Source: Prevotella sp. CAG:891 (lineage in GTDB: Bacteria; Bacteroidota; Bacteroidia; Bacteroidales; Bacteroidaceae). From it: a DNA stretch of 9,269 nt. Position numbers and translations under genes: made by a program. The stretch spans positions 1 to 9,269 of the forward strand of contig FR901751.1 in the NCBI GenBank assembly GCA_000437675.1, written 5' to 3'. Of this stretch, positions 4,497 to 9,269 are shown piece after piece. Numbering within the stretch: position 1 is the first letter of the stretch; every line of letters begins with the position of its first letter. The notes beneath the pieces were generated by a model. That model was not told the origin of the DNA and searched no databases. It was given only the letters and a program-made list of their open reading frames with translations.

Positions 4497-7100
4497 TTAG
4501 AACGTCAAGCGCAGCATGCCGCGAATACCCCAACGCTGCGTACCCGGCTCGATGTAAGTCAGGCGGTGCACATATTCAATGTGGAGCAGTTTGAAGATGT
4601 TGTGAATACCCGCAACCACCTCCACGTAAGGCGTCTTCTTGTCCATCACACGCGAAATAGGCGTAAAGTTTCCTTCAGCGTCAAATGAACCCGGGAAGTG
4701 CAGCAAGCGGTGCGAATCAGCATTCTTAGCCAAGTAAGGATTGTTCTTGCTCGACAGCGTACCCCACAGCACGTTGCAACCCAAATACTCACGCCACTTC
4801 AACTTCTTCAGTAGCGGAATGCGGTTAAACAATTTGCCGTTCAAGTCCCACGAATACATCAACGACACATAGCGGTCGTTCAAGAACTCCATGTTGTCAA
4901 TCAACGCAAACATATTGTCCTCCTTGATGTACGAAAGGTTCGCCATTGGCGAAATCAGCAAGGGGTAAGGCACCTTGTTCCACTGCACACCCCCCTTGAT
5001 GTCAAAGTCCATCTTACCCCACGAACCCAGCCAGAAGCGTTTGTAGATACCCGCCTCCGTCAAGTTGTAGTTATAATCCGCACGGCCAAAGTTATACAAA
5101 CCCGTTGTATGGCTCAGCGACAGAATGGGCACATCATGGTTCGTAGCAATGCGACGCTGCTTCGTGTTAATCCACGAAGCCCCCGGCTGGAATTTGATAC
5201 CCGCCGTAAAGTCGTAAGTGCGGATGTAAGGCAAATACAGCCCCTGCTGTTGCGAAGCCACCCCCGTGCTGAGCGGTTGGTAGAACAAGTCGGCCGTAGG
5301 CTTATCCTTCGACGTACGCGCCTGCAAATTGATGCGCAAACCATTCTCCCACTCCTTGTCCCACGTCAGGCGGTAAGTTTCGTAGTACATCATGTGCCGC
5401 ACATCCGTCCATTTGAACGAAGTAAACACGTTATCCTTGTCCGTAGGCATAAAGCGGTCGGAAGGCGCCATCACGTCGTTCGTATAGTTAAACGTCAGGT
5501 TGTTCACCGGAAACTCACGTGGCAAGTAATCCTTTTTGTTAAACGAGTACGTCACCTCGCCCATACCCTTCACCTTACGGTCCTTAAAGCCGTAAGCCAC
5601 ATAGCCCTTCAGGAACCAGTGCTTACTCAGGTTCGCCGTAGTCTGTGCTGAGGCTCGCAAGCGGAAGCCATCCACAAAGTTTTGCGAAATCATTGTGTTC
5701 ACCGGACCGATGTCCACCTTCGACGGCCGTTTTGGGTCGACACTCGTTTCCACAAAGTTCTCGATGAAAGCCTTGGCAATCCACAGAATCGGTTTGAAAC
5801 CCTTGATGTTCTCCAGTTTATGGATAAAGCGGTCCATACTTCCCTCAGCCTTAGTCAGCGAGTCAGCGCGGTGTTCCTCCCAAAAAGCCTCCTCCTGCAT
5901 TTGCGCGTTCGCCAGCACCCGTTGTGCCCCCTTGAATTTGAACAAGCGGTCGGGCAGTTTGTCAAAGTCAAAGTCCTTGTATTCCGTGACACGCTGCACC
6001 TGCAGTTTTTGCAGAAAATCCACCAGCTTCATCTGCACAATCATGTTATCCTTCGTCATCACCTGTTCGCCCGAAGGCAGCTGCGTAAATTCCTGAATGA
6101 TACGCATGTTGTCCACAAAGTTCACATCGCTTCGTTTCGGAATACCCATGTCCACCTTCTTCACGCGGTAAGTACTGTCGTCCACGATGTAAATGCTACC
6201 CGAAAACCCAAAGTCCTGCGGGTTGTTCGGCGTAAAGTCCACACGGATGCAACGGTCCGTGTTGTTCACCATCAGCGTGTCGATGATAAAGTAGCGATAA
6301 AAGCCAATGGCGTGTCGCGTAGAGATAGGGCTGCAGAAAGGGTATTGCAGCAGTCGCACATTCTCCTGGTAAATGTCCACATCCGTAAAGCAATCCTTCA
6401 GCATACCCGTCAGGATGTCGCCCGTATTGAACAGTTCGTTGATACCATTGCTTCGCTGTCCCGTCACGATGCTCTTTTCCGTTTCCGGGTTTTTGCGGTA
6501 AATCAGCTGCGTCACCGTTTCGTCCACCGAAATCGGCAGAATCAGTTTTCCCGTTTCGTTGCACACTTCCACATGCTCTTTCAGGAAAGGCAACCGTTTG
6601 AATTTACCCTCCTCGAACACCTTGTCAGTCACCTCGTTAAAGGCCAGCGTCATTTTCGTGTATTTGTTAATGCTATAGTAGTCGTGCTGTTGTTTCAGGT
6701 TGCTTTTCTTTTTGGCCGCAATCACCTTTTTCATCAGTTCCACGGCCGGGTTGCTTTTGCGCGAGTATTTTTCCTTTTTACCCGTCACCACCGCCGTCGA
6801 CAGTGCACTTTCGATAGCTTCTATTTTAAATACGAGCGAGTCGTTGGGTTCTTTCACCGTAAAGTTTCGCGTTTCGTAGCCAATCACCGACACGCGCACC
6901 TTTCCGGCGCGGAAGGGCATACTGAAGTGTCCGTTCACGTCGGTTCGGGTGGCCTTGCCCCCAGGGAATACCACATTGGCAAAGGGAATTTTTTCGCCCG
7001 TTTTAGCATCTGCCACCCAGCCTTGAATCAAGGCCTGTGCCAATGCAGGGGCAGCAGTGGCAATGAGCATCAGTGCGAGAAGAAGAAAACGTTTAACCAT
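4497..7100 (-). CDS. DUF5686 and carboxypeptidase-regulatory-like domain outer-membrane protein
   Basis: An 867-residue protein. Residues 1-21 are a typical signal peptide (FLLLALMLIATAAPALA, cut before QA). A carboxypeptidase-regulatory-like beta-sandwich follows at about 23-100 (IQGWVADAKTGEKIPFANVV, then TDVNGHF), as seen at the N-terminus of many Bacteroidota TonB-dependent proteins. The DUF5686 signature YSRKSNPAVELMKKVIAAKK is at 112-131. From roughly residue 470 the sequence is rich in alternating aromatic strands and ends in LTF, consistent with a beta-barrel with a C-terminal aromatic residue. There is no plug domain, so it is not an ordinary TonB receptor. The family is widespread in Bacteroidota and its function is unknown. 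The length is normal and no frameshift is seen. It lies downstream of, and on the same strand as, the synthase gene, but the 302-base gap with a good promoter suggests its own transcript. It converges with the membrane-protein operon across the repeat mosaic. Confidence 0.92.
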   Translation of the reverse strand: MVKRFLLLALMLIATAAPALAQALIQGWVADAKTGEKIPFANVVFPGGKATRTDVNGHFSMPFRAGKVRVSVIGYETRNFTVKEPNDSLVFKIEAIESALSTAVVTGKKEKYSRKSNPAVELMKKVIAAKKKSNLKQQHDYYSINKYTKMTLAFNEVTDKVFEEGKFKRLPFLKEHVEVCNETGKLILPISVDETVTQLIYRKNPETEKSIVTGQRSNGINELFNTGDILTGMLKDCFTDVDIYQENVRLLQYPFCSPISTRHAIGFYRYFIIDTLMVNNTDRCIRVDFTPNNPQDFGFSGSIYIVDDSTYRVKKVDMGIPKRSDVNFVDNMRIIQEFTQLPSGEQVMTKDNMIVQMKLVDFLQKLQVQRVTEYKDFDFDKLPDRLFKFKGAQRVLANAQMQEEAFWEEHRADSLTKAEGSMDRFIHKLENIKGFKPILWIAKAFIENFVETSVDPKRPSKVDIGPVNTMISQNFVDGFRLRASAQTTANLSKHWFLKGYVAYGFKDRKVKGMGEVTYSFNKKDYLPREFPVNNLTFNYTNDVMAPSDRFMPTDKDNVFTSFKWTDVRHMMYYETYRLTWDKEWENGLRINLQARTSKDKPTADLFYQPLSTGVASQQQGLYLPYIRTYDFTAGIKFQPGASWINTKQRRIATNHDVPILSLSHTTGLYNFGRADYNYNLTEAGIYKRFWLGSWGKMDFDIKGGVQWNKVPYPLLISPMANLSYIKEDNMFALIDNMEFLNDRYVSLMYSWDLNGKLFNRIPLLKKLKWREYLGCNVLWGTLSSKNNPYLAKNADSHRLLHFPGSFDAEGNFTPISRVMDKKTPYVEVVAGIHNIFKLLHIEYVHRLTYIEPGTQRWGIRGMLRLTF

Positions 7101-7137
7101 GTCGTAGCGATTAGGAGTGAGGTAATAAGTAGGTAAG

Positions 7138-7167
7138 TACTATTAAGTAATGTACTATTAGGTAATG
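7138..7167. repeat. Two 15-bp tandem repeats in the DUF5686 leader
   Basis: TACTATTAAGTAATG (7138-7152) is followed immediately by TACTATTAGGTAATG (7153-7167), with one mismatch. They lie 38-67 bases upstream of the start codon, within the presumed untranslated leader. The flanking sequence (GGTAATAAGTAGGTAAG) is similar in composition, so this may be a low-complexity expansion. Confidence 0.6.
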
Positions 7168-7246
7168 TGAGTCAGTTAGTCAGTAGTTTGTGTCAGCAGC
7201 CCGTCGGTAGCATAGTAGCCCATGTACCGGGCAAGTCGGTAAGTTT

Positions 7247-7278
7247 GAAAAGTAAGCGAAAGGAAAACAGCAGGCAAA
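7247..7278 (-). promoter_or_regulatory. Predicted promoter of the DUF5686 gene
   Basis: On the minus strand, TTTG (7278-7275) is followed after exactly 20 bases by TACTTTTC (7254-7247). This matches the Bacteroidales -33 TTTG and seven of the eight defined and free positions of -7 TAnnTTTG, with the expected spacing. Transcription would start near 7240, leaving a leader of about 140 bases before the ATG at 7100. The match is by motif only. Confidence 0.45.
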
Positions 7279-7340
7279 CAGTCCGATACTTAATGTATAT
7301 AGTGAAGTTCGGCCAACCCTCTGTATTCCTTTCGCTCGCA

Positions 7341-7388
7341 AAGCAAGTGTTTGCTTAAGTAACCCAAGCAATGCTTCAGCGCAAACAC
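7341..7388 (-). repeat. Overlapping inverted repeats after the inositol-phosphate synthase gene
   Basis: AAGCAA (7341-7346) and TTGCTT (7351-7356) form a hairpin with a 4-base loop. GTGTTTGC (7347-7354), which overlaps that hairpin, is a perfect 8-bp inverted match to GCAAACAC (7381-7388). The two pairings exclude each other. They begin 15 bases after the synthase stop codon (minus strand). No T-run follows, so this is at best a processing or weak termination signal. Confidence 0.4.
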
Positions 7389-7402
7389 CCGCCTAAGGTC
7401 AA

Positions 7403-8701
7403 TTAGTCAATTTCCTCATCAGCCTCGTAGCCACCCATTTCGCGGATAGCATTTTTCAGCATCACATACTGCTGGAACAAGTGGTTGATAGGCACCTCGT
7501 TCTGCGTGTAGTCGTGCATCGGGCTCTTCAGGAAGAAACTCAAGAAACGCTGCGTACCGTAGCGACCCTTGCGGGCAGCGAGGTCCGAAAGCAGTACCAA
7601 GTCGAGCAGCAGCGGAGCAGCCAGGATGGAGTCGCGGCAAAGGAAGTTAATTTTAATCTGCATCGGGTAGCCCATCCAACCAAAGATGTCGATGTTGTCC
7701 CAACCCTCCTTGTCGTCGTTGCGAGGCGGATAGTAGTTGATGCGCACCTTGTGGTAATAGTTCGTGTACAAGTCGGGCTGATTTTCCGGCACCAGAATAC
7801 TTTCGAGCGTCGACAGTTTCGACACCTCCTTCGTGTGGAAGTTAGCCGGCTCATCAAGCACCAAACCATCGCGGTTACCCAAAATGTTTGTCGAGAACCA
7901 ACCGCTCAAGCCCAGACAGCGCGTACCGATAATCGGTGCAAAGCCCGATTTCACAAGCGTCTGGCCCGTCTTAAAGTCCTTACCTGCGATAGGCATCTTC
8001 GTTTTTTCGGCCATTTCCCACATAGCCGGAATGTCCACCGTAGTGTTCGGCGCACCCATGATGAACGGCGCACCCTCGGCCAATGCCGCATAAGCGTAGC
8101 ACATTGACGGAGCCACGTGTTCCGTGTCGTTTGCCTTCATGGCAGCCTCAAGAGCAGCGAGTGAACCATGAATCTGTTCGTCGACGGGTACATAAATTTC
8201 GGTCGAAGCCGCCCAGATAACCACGATGCGGTCACACTGGTTGTCGGCCTTGAAGCGGCGAATATCCTCGCGCAGCGCCTCGACCATGTCCCAGCGCGTA
8301 GCGCAATCCTTCACGTTGTCGCCATCGAGTCGGCTGGCATAGCGTTTGTCGAACGCCGCCTTCATGGGCACAATGGCTTTCAGTTCATCGCGCACCGGCT
8401 CAATGTCCTTGGCTTTCAGCACCTCGGCATTCACTGCACTTTCGTAGGCATTGGCAGGATATACGTCCCAGGCACCGAACACGATGTCGTTGAGCGAAGC
8501 AAGCGGAACGATTTCGCCGTAGTGAAGGTACTTCTTGTCCTTACCGCGGCCCACGCGAATTTTATCGTATTGCGTCATTGAGCCAACGGGCTTGGCCAAA
8601 CCTTTGCGTGTCATCAACACACCGGTCATAAACGTAGTGGTAACGGCACCGAGGCCGACGCACATCACACCTAATTTTCCTTTAGCAGGTTCCATAGACA
8701 T
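7403..8701 (-). CDS. ino1: Inositol-3-phosphate synthase (myo-inositol-1-phosphate synthase)
   Basis: A 432-residue cytosolic enzyme expected to convert glucose 6-phosphate to 1L-myo-inositol 1-phosphate with catalytic NAD. Family features: the N-terminal Rossmann segment GVMCVGLGAVTTT (11-23); VIWAASTEI (161-169); the substrate-site segment AGKDFKTGQTLVKS (239-252), where Lys244 matches the catalytic lysine of the DFKSGQT motif in the yeast enzyme; LGLSGWFSTNILGNRDG (263-279); KEVSK (291-295); and the C-terminal dinucleotide/dimer part after FGWMGYPMQIKINFLCRDS (340-358). The length fits the shorter prokaryotic form rather than the roughly 530-residue eukaryotic one. In Bacteroidales this enzyme supplies inositol for phosphatidylinositol and inositol sphingolipids. 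No phosphatase or phosphatidylinositol-phosphate synthase gene is beside it here. The start may be 8701 or the ATG two codons later (8695); the first is used. Confidence 0.95.
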   Translation of the reverse strand: MSMEPAKGKLGVMCVGLGAVTTTFMTGVLMTRKGLAKPVGSMTQYDKIRVGRGKDKKYLHYGEIVPLASLNDIVFGAWDVYPANAYESAVNAEVLKAKDIEPVRDELKAIVPMKAAFDKRYASRLDGDNVKDCATRWDMVEALREDIRRFKADNQCDRIVVIWAASTEIYVPVDEQIHGSLAALEAAMKANDTEHVAPSMCYAYAALAEGAPFIMGAPNTTVDIPAMWEMAEKTKMPIAGKDFKTGQTLVKSGFAPIIGTRCLGLSGWFSTNILGNRDGLVLDEPANFHTKEVSKLSTLESILVPENQPDLYTNYYHKVRINYYPPRNDDKEGWDNIDIFGWMGYPMQIKINFLCRDSILAAPLLLDLVLLSDLAARKGRYGTQRFLSFFLKSPMHDYTQNEVPINHLFQQYVMLKNAIREMGGYEADEEID

Positions 8702-8810
8702 TGTTTTGTATTGTATAAGGTTGTAAGTTGATAATAGTCAGAAGGTAGGGTAGTGGCGGATGAGTGTTAAATTTGTGTACTCAGGTAGGGAGCCAAACGG
8801 GCAGCATAGC

Positions 8811-8835
8811 CCGGGGCATTCAGCTGAATGCCCGG
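8811..8835. promoter_or_regulatory. Perfect 20-bp palindrome in the synthase leader
   Basis: GGGCATTCAG (8814-8823) is followed directly by its reverse complement CTGAATGCCC (8824-8833). With one bulged G the symmetry extends to CC (8811-8812) and GG (8834-8835). It lies about 110-135 bases upstream of the synthase start. A loopless palindrome suits a dimeric DNA-binding protein better than an RNA hairpin. The regulatory role is inferred. Confidence 0.5.
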
Positions 8836-8869
8836 TTGTTCCACTCACCGTTTAAGCCACATCTGCTCT

Positions 8870-8900
8870 TAAAACTACAAAATTGCAAAAAGTTTTCAAG
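8870..8900 (-). promoter_or_regulatory. Weak candidate promoter of inositol-phosphate synthase
   Basis: On the minus strand TAGTTTTA (8877-8870) differs from TAnnTTTG only in the last base, and CTTG (8900-8897) lies 19 bases upstream, one base from TTTG. Transcription would start near 8863, placing the palindrome at 8811-8835 inside a leader of about 160 bases. No better match was found nearer the gene. Confidence 0.25.
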
Positions 8901-9036
8901 CACCCAAAAAGTTTCCTCCCCTTTTTTCCTCTCAACTGGTAAATATAGCGGTATTTTCAGATTTTTAGAACATATTTGAAGAACTATCGTCCTGTTGCCC
9001 ATTAGCCTGTTCGGTCGCCTTGTTCATGGGGCGCGA

Positions 9037-9064
9037 GCTTGCTTGCCGGCGTGCAGCAGCAAGC
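9037..9064. repeat. GC-rich hairpin
   Basis: GCTTGC plus TGC (9037-9046, with one bulged T at 9043) pairs with GCA plus GCAAGC (9056-9064), giving a 9-bp stem with a 9-base loop. It stands out in an otherwise AT-rich spacer. No T-run follows on either strand. The role is unknown. Confidence 0.45.
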
Positions 9065-9213
9065 GAGCCGGGATTCTTCACACACTGAAAAGGTTGCATA
9101 TAATACTGTGAGCATCCATTTTCAAACAACTCCTCAGTACCCATTGCGTGCAAATACACCACATTCCGGCAGTAATCCTCCCTCGTTTCTTCCCTCACGT
9201 TGAGGCCATTGTC

Positions 9214-9269
9214 AAATTTACTCCGCGATTGTGCGAATTAGTTCCGAGCTAGTTTGAATTAGTTCCGAG
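9214..9269 (-). repeat. Inverted, truncated copy of the 21-bp repeat array
   Basis: On the minus strand the window opens with CTCGGAACTAATT (9269-9257), a second full core AGCTCGGAACTAATT (9250-9236) exactly 21 bases on, and then CAATCGCGGAGTAAATTT (9231-9214). That tail matches 16 of 18 bases of 3381-3398, so both the core and its trailing segment are conserved. In the heptad frame this copy also reads SSELI-x-T, then TIAE and TAA, as copy one reads TIAA and TAA. The array continues beyond the window. Confidence 0.85.

Larger units (their letters stand above)
7101..7402. other. Intergenic region between inositol-phosphate synthase and DUF5686 gene
   Basis: Non-coding leader of the DUF5686 gene. 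It contains a predicted minus-strand promoter (7247-7278), inverted repeats near the synthase stop (7341-7388) and two short tandem repeats (7138-7167). Short reading frames on both strands lack any recognisable feature. No intrinsic terminator with a T-run follows the synthase gene, so some read-through is possible. Confidence 0.6.
8702..9269. other. Intergenic region upstream of inositol-phosphate synthase
   Basis: No reliable gene. It holds, from the synthase outwards: a palindrome (8811-8835), a weak promoter candidate (8870-8900), an AT-rich stretch (8870-8980), a hairpin (9037-9064) and the inverted copy of the 21-bp repeat array (9214-9269). A 77-codon minus-strand frame (9198-8965) opens with GTG and has no recognisable features. 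Confidence 0.55.

Noticed and set aside
5682..7136. 484-codon open frame on the + strand opposite the DUF5686 gene
   Set aside because: It is antisense to a clear family member, is extremely rich in His, Arg and Val, and has no recognisable motif. It is open because of codon bias on the other strand.
7481..8107. 208-codon + strand frame opposite inositol-phosphate synthase
   Set aside because: It lies entirely within the antisense of a well-supported enzyme gene and has shadow-type composition (His, Arg, Val).
7100..8701. Synthase and DUF5686 genes as one operon
   Set aside because: The 302-base gap contains a well-spaced Bacteroidales promoter, so separate transcription is more likely, although no terminator was found between them.
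8768..8775. TAAATTTG on the + strand, a perfect -7 match
   Set aside because: It points away from the synthase into sequence with no + strand gene, and no -33 element is paired with it.
8965..9198. 77-codon minus-strand frame upstream of inositol-phosphate synthase
   Set aside because: It begins with GTG, contains the GC-rich hairpin, and has no family resemblance, no ribosome site and a low-complexity end (QQDDSSSN). A real small protein cannot be excluded, but support is too weak.
3318..9269. Composite transposon bounded by the inverted 21-bp arrays
   Set aside because: Orientation fits, but there is no transposase, no target-site duplication is visible, and the enclosed genes are ordinary chromosomal genes. 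Dispersed repeats explain the pattern more simply.

Overview
The window looks like chromosomal DNA of a Bacteroidota bacterium of the order Bacteroidales. A Prevotellaceae-like gut or oral species is my best guess, not a proven assignment. The evidence is a DUF5686/carboxypeptidase-regulatory-like outer-membrane protein (a Bacteroidota family), a short prokaryotic-type myo-inositol-phosphate synthase of the kind used for inositol lipids in Bacteroidales, promoters of the Bacteroidales form (TAnnTTTG at -7, TTTG at -33), and no strong Shine-Dalgarno sequences.

Layout. Positions 1-93 are the cut end of a dispersed repeat. Positions 94-463 are non-coding and carry a Bacteroidales-type promoter whose -7 box lies inside an inverted repeat. 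A tight three-gene + strand operon follows (464-3184): an 8-helix membrane protein, a 3-helix paralogue of it, and a PepSY-TM protein. The genes are separated by 4 nt or overlap by 4 nt. The operon is followed by an inverted repeat over the last stop codon, an array of 21-bp repeats (3318-3380) and a strong intrinsic terminator (3409-3462). Positions 3597-4470 form a dense mosaic of non-coding repeats. It has 53-56-bp direct repeats on both sides of a 427-bp inverted repeat with two 175-bp arms, and related fragments in the opposite orientation run up to the next gene. Two minus-strand genes follow: a DUF5686 outer-membrane protein (4497-7100), with its own predicted promoter, and inositol-phosphate synthase (7403-8701). 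The last 570 bases are non-coding. They hold a 20-bp perfect palindrome in the synthase leader and, at the very edge, a second, inverted copy of the 21-bp repeat array.

How the parts relate. The operon encodes inner-membrane proteins only. The PepSY-TM member suggests an electron-transfer or metal/haem-related role, but the two smaller proteins belong to no family I recognise. Sequence comparison within the window shows that the 299-residue protein is an internal duplication and that the 108-residue protein is a shortened third copy; this is the best candidate for something undescribed. Inositol-phosphate synthase should feed inositol lipid synthesis, but no partner gene lies in the window. 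The repeat families occur more than once here and are confined to intergenic DNA, so they probably recur across the genome. No tRNA, rRNA, CRISPR array, transposase or phage gene was found.
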